From DATCMH01 sp036563505 (GTDB lineage Bacteria > Pseudomonadota > Alphaproteobacteria > Rhizobiales > Beijerinckiaceae): DNA of 64,000 nt. Made by a program: the position numbers and the translations under genes. The notes under the pieces are model-generated. The model saw nothing but the letters and a program-made list of their open reading frames with translations. It did no database searches and was not told where the DNA came from. This document shows, piece after piece, positions 1-8,704 of the stretch. The stretch is from contig DATCMH010000001.1 in NCBI GenBank assembly GCA_036563505.1, forward strand, positions 62,001 through 126,000, written 5' to 3'. Within the stretch, counting starts at the first letter, position 1. Every line of letters begins with the position of its first letter.

Positions 1-10
1 GGTCGGCGCC

Positions 11-2710
11 ATGCTCGATCGCACCCCGCCCGAGATGCGCGGTTCCGTCCCCGACGAGGCCTCGCGTCCGACGCCCATGATGGCGCAGTACCTCGCCATC
101 AAGGCGGAGCACCCGGACGGGCTGCTCTTCTACCGCATGGGGGACTTCTACGAGCTGTTCTTCGCCGATGCCGAGATCGCGGCGAAGGCGCTCGGCATCG
201 TCCTGACCCGCCGCGGCAAGCACCTGGGCGAGGACATCCCGATGTGCGGCGTGCCCGTCGAGCGCGCCGACGACTACCTCCACCGCCTGATCCAGGCCGG
301 CCACCGCGTCGCGGTCTGCGAGCAGACGGAGGATCCGGCCGAGGCCAAGCGGCGCGGGGGCAAGTCCGTGGTGCGCCGCGCGGTGGTGCGCCTCGTGACG
401 CCCGGGACCCTCACGGAGGAGCGCCTCCTGGACCCGGGCCGGGCGAACCTCCTCGTCGCCGTCGCGCGCCGTCGCGCCTCGGACGGCGGCTGGTGCTACG
501 GCATCGCCGGGGTTGACGTCTCGACGGGGCGCTTCACGGTGGCCGAAGTGCCGGCCGCCGGCCTCGCCGCGGAACTCGCCCGCCTCGACCCCCGCGAGAT
601 CGTGCTGCCCGACACCTTGCACGACGACCCGGCCCTCAGGCCCCTCTGGCAGGATCTGCGCGCGGCGCTCACCCCTCTGCCCCGGGATGGCCTCGATCCC
701 GCGGCGGCGGAGCGGCGCCTTAAAGAGCATTACGGCGTCGCGACCCTCGACGCCTTCGGTGCGCTCTCCCGGGCCGAGATCGCGGCGGCGGGCGCGGCGC
801 TCGCTTACGTCGAGCGCACCCAGGTCGGAACGCGCCCGGCCCTCTCGCCGCCCCGGCGCCGGGCCGAGGGCGGGCTTGCCATCGACGCGGCGACCCGGGC
901 GAATCTCGAGCTCACCCGGACGCTCTCGGGCGAACGGGCGGGAAGCCTCTTGGCCGCCATCGACCGCACCCTGACGCCCGGCGGCGCTCGCCTCCTGGCG
1001 GAGCGCCTCGCCGGGCCGCTGACCGATGTCGCCGCGATCCGGCGGCGGCAAGACGCGGTGGCCCATCTCCTCGGCGACGGCCTCGTCCGGGAGCGGTTGC
1101 GCGCCGCGCTGCGGACCGCGCCAGACCTTGCCCGGGCGCTCACGCGGCTCCAGCTCGACCGGGGCGGTCCGCGGGACCTCGCGGCGCTTCGCAACGGGCT
1201 CGCCGCGGGCACCGCGATCGCCGCCCTTCTCGGGACCGGAGATCTGCCCGAGGAACTCGCCAAGGCCCGGGCCGCCCTCGACCGTCTCGACCCGGAGCTC
1301 GGCGCCATGCTCGGCGCGGCGCTCGCGGACGAGCTGCCGCTTCTGAAACGCGACGGCGGCTTCGTGCGCGACGGGTTCTCGCGCGAGATCGGCGAGGCCC
1401 GGGCCCTGCAGCAGGACTCGCGCCGGTTCATCGCCGCCCTCCAGGCCCGCTACGCCGCCGAGACCGGCTGCCGGACCTTGAGGATCAAGCACAACAACGT
1501 GCTGGGCTACTTCGTCGAGGTGCCTCAAGGAGCGGGCGAGGATTTCCTGCGCGGCGAGCACAAAGCCCTGTTTGTCCACCGCCAGAGCCTGGCCGGCGCC
1601 ATGCGCTTCACGACGGTGGAGCTCGGCGCGCTGGAGGCGAAGATCGCCGGCGCCGCCGACCGGGCGCTGCGGCTGGAGCTCGAGGTTTTCGCGGCGCTCT
1701 CGTCCGCGGCGACGGCGCGGGCCGAGAGCCTTCTCGCCGCCGCCGACGCGCTGAGCGTTCTCGACGTTGCGTCAGGGCTCGCCGAGGCGGCGGCGGAGGG
1801 CGGCTGGACCCGGCCCCTCGTCGACGACGGCCTCGCTTTCTCAGTCGTCGCCGGGCGCCACCCGGTGGTGGAAGCAGCGCTCCGGCAGCAGGGCCAGCCC
1901 TTCGTCGCCAACGACTGCGACCTCTCGGGCGACGAGGCCGGGCGCATCCTCCTCGTCACCGGCCCGAACATGGGCGGCAAGTCGACCTATCTGCGCCAGA
2001 ACGCGCTCTTCGTCGTGCTCGCCCAGATGGGCGCTTACGTGCCGGCGCAGAGCCTGCACCTCGGGGTCGTCGACCGGCTCTTCTCCCGCGTCGGCGCGGC
2101 CGATGATCTCGCCCGCGGCCGCTCGACCTTCATGGTGGAGATGGTCGAGACCGCCGCCATCCTGAATCAGGCGACCGCTCGCTCCCTCGTCATCCTCGAC
2201 GAGATCGGGCGCGGCACCGCCACCTTCGACGGACTCTCCATCGCCTGGGCGAGCGTCGAGCACCTGCACGAGACGAACCGCTGCCGGGCGCTCTTCGCCA
2301 CGCATTTCCACGAGCTCACGGCCCTGTCCGAACGCCTCGACCACCTCGCCAATGCGACCTTGAAGGTCGCCGAGTGGAAGGGCGACGTGGTCTTCTTGCA
2401 CGAGGTGGTGCCCGGCGCGGCCGACCGCTCCTACGGCCTGCAGGTGGCCCGCCTCGCCGGCCTGCCGCGCCCTGTCGTTGCCCGGGCCAAGACGATCCTC
2501 TCCGAGCTGGAGCGCTCCGACCGGGAGCGCCCGCGCCGGGCGACCCTCGACGACCTGCCTCTCTTCGCGGCCGTACCACGCGCGGCCGAACCCTCGCCGG
2601 CCCCGGATCCGCTGCGCGCCGCGCTCGATGCCCTCGACCCTGACGAGCTCTCGCCGCGGGAGGCGCTGGAGGCGCTCTACCGCCTGAAGGCCGCGGCAGC
2701 GGAGCGCTGA
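11..2710 (+). CDS. mutS: DNA mismatch repair protein MutS
   Basis: MutS recognises base mismatches and small loops and starts methyl-independent mismatch repair with MutL. The 899-residue protein has the mismatch-binding motif MGDFYELFF near residue 41, the connector, core and clamp regions, then the ATPase with Walker A GPNMGGKS at about 651-658 and Walker B VILDE at about 727-731, followed by ATHFHEL. The C-terminus ends in a short tail with LPLF. Length matches alphaproteobacterial MutS. The ATG at 11 lies almost at the window edge and the frame is open to the edge, so a start further upstream is possible. No frameshift is seen. Confidence 0.97.
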   Translation: MLDRTPPEMRGSVPDEASRPTPMMAQYLAIKAEHPDGLLFYRMGDFYELFFADAEIAAKALGIVLTRRGKHLGEDIPMCGVPVERADDYLHRLIQAGHRVAVCEQTEDPAEAKRRGGKSVVRRAVVRLVTPGTLTEERLLDPGRANLLVAVARRRASDGGWCYGIAGVDVSTGRFTVAEVPAAGLAAELARLDPREIVLPDTLHDDPALRPLWQDLRAALTPLPRDGLDPAAAERRLKEHYGVATLDAFGALSRAEIAAAGAALAYVERTQVGTRPALSPPRRRAEGGLAIDAATRANLELTRTLSGERAGSLLAAIDRTLTPGGARLLAERLAGPLTDVAAIRRRQDAVAHLLGDGLVRERLRAALRTAPDLARALTRLQLDRGGPRDLAALRNGLAAGTAIAALLGTGDLPEELAKARAALDRLDPELGAMLGAALADELPLLKRDGGFVRDGFSREIGEARALQQDSRRFIAALQARYAAETGCRTLRIKHNNVLGYFVEVPQGAGEDFLRGEHKALFVHRQSLAGAMRFTTVELGALEAKIAGAADRALRLELEVFAALSSAATARAESLLAAADALSVLDVASGLAEAAAEGGWTRPLVDDGLAFSVVAGRHPVVEAALRQQGQPFVANDCDLSGDEAGRILLVTGPNMGGKSTYLRQNALFVVLAQMGAYVPAQSLHLGVVDRLFSRVGAADDLARGRSTFMVEMVETAAILNQATARSLVILDEIGRGTATFDGLSIAWASVEHLHETNRCRALFATHFHELTALSERLDHLANATLKVAEWKGDVVFLHEVVPGAADRSYGLQVARLAGLPRPVVARAKTILSELERSDRERPRRATLDDLPLFAAVPRAAEPSPAPDPLRAALDALDPDELSPREALEALYRLKAAAAER

Positions 2711-2774
2711 ACCTCCAGTTGTCGCCCTCGAACGGCCAAGCTAGGCTTCTGGTCGCTGAGGAGAGCGGTCCCCG

Positions 2775-4313
2775 ATGGTCACGCGCGTCGCGACGGTTGC
2801 GTTCGAGGGGATCGAGGCGCGCGAGGTCGACGTCCAGGTTCAGATCAGCCCCGGAAACGTGGTCTTCACCATCGTCGGGCTGCCGGACAAGGCGGTGGCG
2901 GAATCGCGCGAGCGGGTCCGCTCGGCGCTGATCGCCTCAGGCCTGGCGCTGCCGGCGAAGCGCATCACGGTCAACATGGCTCCCGCCGATCTGCCGAAGG
3001 AAGGCTCTCACTACGACCTGCCCATCGCGCTGGGCGTCATGGCTGCCATTGGGGCGCTGCCCGCCGACGCGCTGACCGGGTACCTCGTCTTGGGTGAGCT
3101 GGCGCTCGACGGGCACATTACGGCGGTGGCGGGCGTCCTGCCGGCAGCGATCGCTGCCCATGCCAGGGGCCGCGGCCTGATTTGCCCGCAGGCCTGCGGC
3201 CCGGAAGCCGCCTGGGCAGGGGCCGACATCGAGGTTCTGGCGCCGCGGTCGCTCATCCAGCTCGCCAACCACTTCAAGGGCGAGCAGGTGATGGCGCGGC
3301 CCGAGCCCGCCATCGCCGTGCCCTCCGGCCCCCTGCCGGACCTGCGGGACATCAAGGGCCAGGAGAGCGCGAAGCGGGCCCTCGAGATCGCCGCGGCCGG
3401 CGGCCACAACCTGCTGCTCAACGGCCCGCCCGGGGCCGGCAAGTCGATGCTGGCGCAGCGGCTGCCCTCGATCCTGCCGCCGCTCGGCCCGCGCGAGTTG
3501 CTCGACATCTCCATGATCCAGTCGGTGGCGGGGCAGATCGCCGGCGGCGCCCTCTCCAACCGCCGGCCGTTCCGGTCGCCGCACCACTCCGCCTCGATGG
3601 CGGCCCTCGTCGGCGGCGGGATCAACGCCCGGCCGGGCGAAGTCTCGCTGGCCCATGGCGGCGTGCTCTTCCTCGACGAGCTGCCGGAGTTCCAGCCCCA
3701 GGTGCTCGACGCGTTGCGCCAGCCCCTCGAGAGCGGCGAGGTTTCGATCGCGCGCGCCAACCACCGCGTGACGTATCCCGCGCGGTTCCAGCTCGTCGCG
3801 GCCATGAACCCTTGCCGCTGCGGCCGGGGCACGGAGCCGGGCTACGCCTGCCGCCGTCAGCCGAACGACCGCTGCATGGCGCAGTACCAGGCCCGCATCT
3901 CCGGCCCGTTCCTCGACCGGATCGATCTCGTGATCGAGGTGCCGGCCGTGAGCGCCGCCGACCTCATCCTGCCGCCGCCACTCGAGGGCTCGGCGGAGGT
4001 CGGCGCCCGGGTCGCCGCGGCGCGGGCGCTGCAGGGGGAGCGCTACGCGGGCCTCGGCCTGCCCGCGAGCCTCACCAACGCCTCCTGCCCGGCCCCCATT
4101 CTCGACGAGGTCGCCCGCCCCGACCCGGACGGTGTCGCCCTGATCCGGGATGCGGCGAATGCCATGCGCCTCACCGCGCGGGGCTTCCACCGTGTCATGC
4201 GCGTCGCGCGGACGCTCGCCGATCTCGACGGCGAAGAGCGGGTCAGGCGCCTCCATCTCGCCGAGGCCCTCTCCTACCGCGCCGCCATCGACCGGACACC
4301 GGCAGCCGCGTGA
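2775..4313 (+). CDS. comM: YifB/ComM family Mg-chelatase-like AAA+ ATPase
   Basis: ComM-type hexameric helicase, known in naturally transformable bacteria to promote branch migration during integration of DNA, but widespread also in non-competent species. The 512-residue protein has the N-terminal ChlI-like domain, the P-loop GPPGAGKS at 217-224, the FLDELPEF Walker B region, and a Cys cluster after MNPCRCGRG typical of YifB proteins. A GAGGAG-like ribosome site lies about ten bases before the ATG. It follows mutS on the same strand with a 64-bp gap, so the two may be co-transcribed. Competence in this organism cannot be judged from the window. Confidence 0.95.
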   Translation: MVTRVATVAFEGIEAREVDVQVQISPGNVVFTIVGLPDKAVAESRERVRSALIASGLALPAKRITVNMAPADLPKEGSHYDLPIALGVMAAIGALPADALTGYLVLGELALDGHITAVAGVLPAAIAAHARGRGLICPQACGPEAAWAGADIEVLAPRSLIQLANHFKGEQVMARPEPAIAVPSGPLPDLRDIKGQESAKRALEIAAAGGHNLLLNGPPGAGKSMLAQRLPSILPPLGPRELLDISMIQSVAGQIAGGALSNRRPFRSPHHSASMAALVGGGINARPGEVSLAHGGVLFLDELPEFQPQVLDALRQPLESGEVSIARANHRVTYPARFQLVAAMNPCRCGRGTEPGYACRRQPNDRCMAQYQARISGPFLDRIDLVIEVPAVSAADLILPPPLEGSAEVGARVAAARALQGERYAGLGLPASLTNASCPAPILDEVARPDPDGVALIRDAANAMRLTARGFHRVMRVARTLADLDGEERVRRLHLAEALSYRAAIDRTPAAA

Positions 4314-4449
4314 GGGTGAACGAAGGCTTTCGAGATGATCGGCAAAACGCGCGCTTTCTGCCGATGATCCGCTAACCCCCTTTCTCAAAGGCTTTTTCAG
4401 CGCCAGCCCCGATCATGTCGCCCTGAGAACCACGGGACGGCGGATCGAC

Positions 4450-6540
4450 ATGACCATTCTCGCTTGGGGCCTCGCGGCCACGGCGCTCGCCTGCCTCGCG
4501 GTGCTCGCGGCCGTCGCGGCGCGGATCGTCCGGGAGCGGGGACAGCTTCGCCGGGCGCTCTCGACCAAGGACGGCGAGATCGAGCGCCTGCACGATCGGG
4601 TCTGGCAGTTGGCCGAGGGCGAGGAGCGGACCCGCGGCCTCGTCGAGGCCCAGGTCGACCTCATCGTCCAGCGCGACGCCCATGGACGGATCACTTTCGC
4701 CAACGAGCGCTTCGCCGCTCTCCTCGGCCAGGCCCGCGAGGACCTGATCGGCAGCGACGCAACCCTGAGCGTTCTCGAGCGCGGCCCGGCCGCCACTGCG
4801 CCTGGCGGCGGGCGCCGGATCGAGGAGGCGGTGGCGACGGCCGACGGCCCGCGCTGGATCGAATGGATCGAGACTCCCGCCATCGACGCGGCCGGACGCC
4901 CGGGCACCCTGCGCGCCGGCCGGGACATGACGGACCGCATCACCCTCGAGCGGAGCCTGGCCGAGTCCCGCAGCAAGGCCGAGGCCGCGAGCGACGCCAA
5001 ATCCCGCTTCATCGCCACCGTGAGCCACGAGTTCCGCACGCCCCTCAACGGCATCCTCGGCATGGCCGAGCTCATCCTCGACACGCGGCTGAGTCCGGAG
5101 CAGACGACTTACGTCCGCGCCATCAAGACGTCCGGCGAGGCCCTTCTCACCCTCATCGACGAAATTCTCGACTTCTCGAAGATCGAGGCGGGCCGGCTCG
5201 ACCTCGCCGCCGAGCCCTTCGACCTGCAGCCCGTCGTCGAGGGCGTGGTGGAGCTCCTCGGGCCGAAGGCGCAGGGCAAGGGCATCGAGGTCGCGGCCTA
5301 TATCGCGCCGGACGTGCCCCGCAAGCTCCTGGGCGACGGCGACCGGCTGCGGCAGGTGCTCGTCAACCTCGCCGGCAACGCCGTGAAGTTCACTGATACC
5401 GGCGGCGTCGGCATCGTCGTCGAGCGCGCGGCCGACGGCGCGATCGAGCTCGCCGTTCGCGACACCGGCCCCGGCATCGCCCCGGAGCGCCTGCCGGCTC
5501 TGTTCGGCGAGTTCGAGCAGGGTGACGATTCGGCGACGCGCCGCCACGGCGGCACCGGTTTGGGGCTCGCCATCACCCGCCGCATCGTCGAGGGCATGGG
5601 CGGCGAGATCCGGGTTGAGACCGCGCCGGGCCAGGGCAGCGCCTTCATGGCGCGCCTGCCCCTGCCGGAGGCCGACGCGTCGCGCCCGCGCCCGAGCGTC
5701 CCCCGCGCCATGGCGGGCAAGGACGTGCTCATCCTCGCCCGCTCGCCCTTCGAAGCGCCGTTCCTGGCGCGGCGGCTGCGCGAGGCCGGCGCGGTCGTGA
5801 CGCTGACCGGCGATCCGGTGGACGCCCTCGCGCGCGTCGCGGTCGCGCCCTGCGACCTCCTCATCGCCGATTGCGCCCTCGGGCTGGAAATCGTCCGGGA
5901 GGTCGGCCACGAGGCGCGCCAGGCGGGCGTCGCCCGCACCATCGTGCTGCTCTCTCCCTATGACCGGCGCGATTTCGGCGCGCCGACGGCCGCGGGCTTC
6001 GACGGCTACCTCGTCAAGCCCGTGCGCCCCCGCTCCCTCTACGAGCGCCTCGCCCGCAGCAAGGGGGAGCCGATGCAGGAGCCGGGCCCGAGCCGCCTCC
6101 CCGGTCCGCGCCGGCGCCGGCCCGAGACCACCGCCCGGGTTCTGCTCGCGGAAGACAACGACATCAACGCCCTGCTTGCCCTGAAGAGCCTGGAGAAGCT
6201 CGGCGCGATCGTGGACTGGGCGAAGAACGGCGAGGAGGCGCTCGCGCTGACGGAGGCCTCCTTCTCCGGCGTGCGTCCGGCCTACGACCTCGTGCTCATG
6301 GACATCCGGATGCCCGTGCTCGACGGCCTGGAGGCGACGCGGCGCATCCGCCGCCTCGAGGAGGCGCTCGGCCGCCGCGAGCCGTCCCGCATCGTCGCGC
6401 TCACCGCCAATGCGGGCAAAGAGGACGAGGTCGCGACGACAGAGGCGGGCTTCGACGGGCTTTTGGCCAAGCCCTTCGAATTCCAGGCCCTGTCGGGTCT
6501 TCTCGAGTCAGCCCGGCCGGCGCTCGCCAAAGCCTCCTGA
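4450..6540 (+). CDS. membrane hybrid histidine kinase with two receiver domains
   Basis: A 696-residue hybrid sensor kinase. It has one N-terminal membrane helix (about residues 5-25), a PAS domain (about 60-160), a HisKA domain with phosphoacceptor His193 in VSHEFRTPLNG, an HATPase_c domain with N, G1 (DTGPGIA) and G2 (GTGLGL) boxes, then two receiver domains. The C-terminal receiver is complete: acidic pair E568-D569 and phosphoacceptor D618 in LMDIRMP, with the late Lys in KPF. The first receiver keeps an Asp in LIADCALG and a Lys in LVKPV but lacks the acidic pair, so it is probably degenerate. No cognate response regulator lies next to it. Signal and target are unknown. Confidence 0.93.
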   Translation: MTILAWGLAATALACLAVLAAVAARIVRERGQLRRALSTKDGEIERLHDRVWQLAEGEERTRGLVEAQVDLIVQRDAHGRITFANERFAALLGQAREDLIGSDATLSVLERGPAATAPGGGRRIEEAVATADGPRWIEWIETPAIDAAGRPGTLRAGRDMTDRITLERSLAESRSKAEAASDAKSRFIATVSHEFRTPLNGILGMAELILDTRLSPEQTTYVRAIKTSGEALLTLIDEILDFSKIEAGRLDLAAEPFDLQPVVEGVVELLGPKAQGKGIEVAAYIAPDVPRKLLGDGDRLRQVLVNLAGNAVKFTDTGGVGIVVERAADGAIELAVRDTGPGIAPERLPALFGEFEQGDDSATRRHGGTGLGLAITRRIVEGMGGEIRVETAPGQGSAFMARLPLPEADASRPRPSVPRAMAGKDVLILARSPFEAPFLARRLREAGAVVTLTGDPVDALARVAVAPCDLLIADCALGLEIVREVGHEARQAGVARTIVLLSPYDRRDFGAPTAAGFDGYLVKPVRPRSLYERLARSKGEPMQEPGPSRLPGPRRRRPETTARVLLAEDNDINALLALKSLEKLGAIVDWAKNGEEALALTEASFSGVRPAYDLVLMDIRMPVLDGLEATRRIRRLEEALGRREPSRIVALTANAGKEDEVATTEAGFDGLLAKPFEFQALSGLLESARPALAKAS

Positions 6541-6604
6541 CACCCGTCGGCGATGGGATCGCGGGGCTGTTGCGGTTTCGCTCGGGCGGCTCACCCCGGC
6601 CCAC

Positions 6605-6629
6605 GTGACAATTGTCACATTCCTGTCGG
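6605..6629 (+). promoter_or_regulatory. candidate PHO box overlapping a 14-bp palindrome upstream of olsB
   Basis: TTGTCAC (6612-6618) and CTGTCGG (6623-6629) form a direct repeat with an 11-bp period. That is the geometry of the rhizobial PHO box, two CTGTCAT half-sites separated by four bases; each half-site matches at five of seven positions. A TATGTT hexamer follows at 6635-6640. The first half-site also lies inside the perfect palindrome GTGACAATTGTCAC (6605-6618), so another regulator could bind here. The site is about 80 bp upstream of olsB, a gene known to be PhoB-controlled in Sinorhizobium meliloti. The link to PhoB is inferred. Confidence 0.5.
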
Positions 6630-6708
6630 ACGGCTATGTTGATGTCACGGACGAAGGCGGTCCACCGCGCGGAGCGCGCGGTCGACGAGGTCGCCGAGCG
6701 AGGCATCC

Positions 6709-7659
6709 ATGACGCATCGGTTCGCGCGGGCCGCGTCCGACCGGCCGGCCCACCCGGCCCTCTCCTTCCTGAGGCCGCTGCCTTTCGCGCGGCCGGGTCT
6801 GGCGCGCATGCCGAGCTTCGGACGGCCGGTGCGCGATCACGGCGCCCTCGATCCCGTGCTCGGCCGCCTCGGCAGCCTGGAAGTCCGGCTCGCCACGACG
6901 GCCAAAGAGATTCGCCGCGCCCAGCGCCTGCGCTTCAAGGTGTTCTACGACGAGATGTCGGCCCTGCCGAACGGCACCGCCCTCTTCTCGCGCCGCGACG
7001 TCGACGAATACGACGCCTTATGCGACCACCTCCTCGTCATCGATCACGAGGCGCCGCGCAAAGCCTTCCGCAAGGCCAAGCCGAAGGTGGTCGGCACCTA
7101 TCGGCTCCTGCGCCAGGATGTGGCCGACCGGCATTTCGGCTTCTACACCGCGGGCGAGTACGACATCGCGCCCCTGATCGAGGCGAACCCGACGGCGCGG
7201 TTCCTCGAACTCGGCCGCTCCTGCGTGCTCAAGCCCTACCGCACGAAGCGCACGGTGGAACTGCTCTGGCAGGGCATCTGGGCCTACGTGGTCCATCACC
7301 GGATCGACGTGATGATCGGCTGCGCCAGCCTGGAGGGCACGGACCCGAAGCGCCTGGCTCTGCCTCTCAGCTTCCTGCATCACTTCGCGCGGGCGCCCGA
7401 GGCCTGGCAGGCGCGAGCGGTGCCCGAGCGCTACGTCGCCATGAACCTCCTCGCCAAAGAGGCGGTGAACGCGAAGGAAGCGCTCCACGCGCTGCCGCCC
7501 CTCATCAAGGGCTATCTGCGCCTCGGGGCGACCTTCGGCGACGGCGCCGTGATCGATCGGCAGTTCGGCACGACGGACGTTCTCGTGATCTTGCCGGTGG
7601 CCGCGATCAGCAAGCGTTACATCGATTATTTCGGGCCGGGCGTGAAAGCCGCGGCCTGA
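6709..7659 (+). CDS. olsB: OlsB-like L-ornithine N-acyltransferase (GNAT/hemolysin-like)
   Basis: OlsB transfers a 3-hydroxyacyl group from acyl carrier protein to ornithine, giving lyso-ornithine lipid, the first step towards phosphorus-free ornithine lipids. The 316-residue protein has the family pattern: AQRLRFKVFYDEM, a DALCDHLLVID block, VGTYRLLR, LELGRSCVLKPYR, GCASLEGTDP and a C-terminal LPPLIKGYLRLGA region. The first about 50 residues are variable. The partner acyltransferase gene olsA, adjacent in S. meliloti, is not next to it; the PlsC-like gene at 21041 is a distant and less likely candidate. A candidate PHO box lies upstream. Confidence 0.85.
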   Translation: MTHRFARAASDRPAHPALSFLRPLPFARPGLARMPSFGRPVRDHGALDPVLGRLGSLEVRLATTAKEIRRAQRLRFKVFYDEMSALPNGTALFSRRDVDEYDALCDHLLVIDHEAPRKAFRKAKPKVVGTYRLLRQDVADRHFGFYTAGEYDIAPLIEANPTARFLELGRSCVLKPYRTKRTVELLWQGIWAYVVHHRIDVMIGCASLEGTDPKRLALPLSFLHHFARAPEAWQARAVPERYVAMNLLAKEAVNAKEALHALPPLIKGYLRLGATFGDGAVIDRQFGTTDVLVILPVAAISKRYIDYFGPGVKAAA

Positions 7660-7828
7660 CCGCGCGAGTGCTGATCAAGCCTGTTTCAGCCGCCGTCGTT
7701 GCAGGCGCGGGCGCCGTGTGGGCGCATGACCTTCTCTCCGGTTCCGCTCCGATCTGGAGCGATGGGAGGAGGCTAGGCCCGGACGGAGCGCCGATCCGTG
7801 AGCCGGCGCACATGAGAAGCGGGCTAAG

Positions 7829-8704
7829 TCAGCCGCGCCCCTCCCCTTCGGACCACAGGGCCGCCAAGCCCTCCCGATAGGTCGGGTAGAGCAGGCGAAC
7901 CCCGAGTTCCTCACGCAAACGTCGGTTCGAGACGCGCTTGTTCTCGCCGTAGAAGCTTCGTGCCATCGGTGACAGTTCGGCCTCGTCGAAGGGGATCTCG
8001 GGCGGAGGCGCGACCTCCATCAGCGTCGCCGCGTAGGCCACCACGTCCTGCGGCGGGGCGGGCTCGTCGTCGGCAAGGTTGTAGATGCCGCCCGGCCGCG
8101 GCCGGTCGAGGGAGGCCGCGAGCGCCGCGCCGATGTCGTCGACGTGGATGCGATTGAAGACCTGACCCGGCTTCACGATGCGCTTCGCCGTCCCCTCCGC
8201 GAGGTTCGCGAGCGCGTTGCGCCCCGGTCCGTAGATGCCGGCGATGCGAAAGACCTGGACGGGCGTTCCGGACCTCTCGCCGAAGCCGAGCCACGCGATC
8301 TCCGCGTCGAGGCGCGCCCGCGAGCGACCGCTCGACGGCCGCGGTGGCGTCCCTTCGTCGACGAGCCCTCCGCCGTGATCGCCGTAGACGCCGACCGTCG
8401 AGAGATAGCCGATCCAGCGCAGGCCCTTGGCCCGCGCGAGAGCGCCGGCGTGGGCTTGCAGGAGTGGATCACCCTTGGGCCCTGGGGGTGCCGAGACGAG
8501 GAGCGCTTCGGCGCCGGCCAGGATCTCGTCGAGGGCTGGGTCCTTCGCCTCTGGTCCGAAGGCGACGGCTGGTAGTCCCTCGGCCGAGAGCGCGGCCGCC
8601 TTCTCAGGGGTTCGCACCGTGCCGGTCACGGCGCTGAAGCGCGAGCGGTGGCGCTCGATGAAGCGCTGGGCGCTGTAGCCGAGGCCGATGACGACGAGCC
8701 TCAT
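7829..8704 (-). CDS. SDR-type NAD(P)-binding epimerase/reductase
   Basis: A 291-residue atypical short-chain dehydrogenase of the extended NAD-dependent epimerase type. It starts with a Rossmann motif GLGYSAQRF close to the N-terminus and has YLSTVGVYGD, with a modified active site, and FRIAGIYGPGRN further on. The start is placed at the ATG whose TGA-overlapping position (ATGA, 8701-8704) couples it to the upstream queG; the frame remains open further upstream, but inside queG. The substrate is unknown. It is the last gene of a leftward gst-queG-SDR cluster. Confidence 0.85.
   Translation of the reverse strand: MRLVVIGLGYSAQRFIERHRSRFSAVTGTVRTPEKAAALSAEGLPAVAFGPEAKDPALDEILAGAEALLVSAPPGPKGDPLLQAHAGALARAKGLRWIGYLSTVGVYGDHGGGLVDEGTPPRPSSGRSRARLDAEIAWLGFGERSGTPVQVFRIAGIYGPGRNALANLAEGTAKRIVKPGQVFNRIHVDDIGAALAASLDRPRPGGIYNLADDEPAPPQDVVAYAATLMEVAPPPEIPFDEAELSPMARSFYGENKRVSNRRLREELGVRLLYPTYREGLAALWSEGEGRG

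Noticed and set aside
2937..4388. 483-codon open frame antisense to comM
   Set aside because: Low-complexity His/Arg/Gly composition; shadow of comM.
6605..6618. FNR/CRP-type operator reading of the palindrome before olsB
   Set aside because: It lacks the TTGAT-N4-ATCAA or TGTGA-N6-TCACA half-sites; the 11-bp direct repeat fits a PHO box better.
7660..7828. Possible repeat or RNA gene in the gap between olsB and the SDR gene
   Set aside because: Only a short imperfect inverted segment (CCGCTCC/GGAGCG) was seen; nothing supportable.
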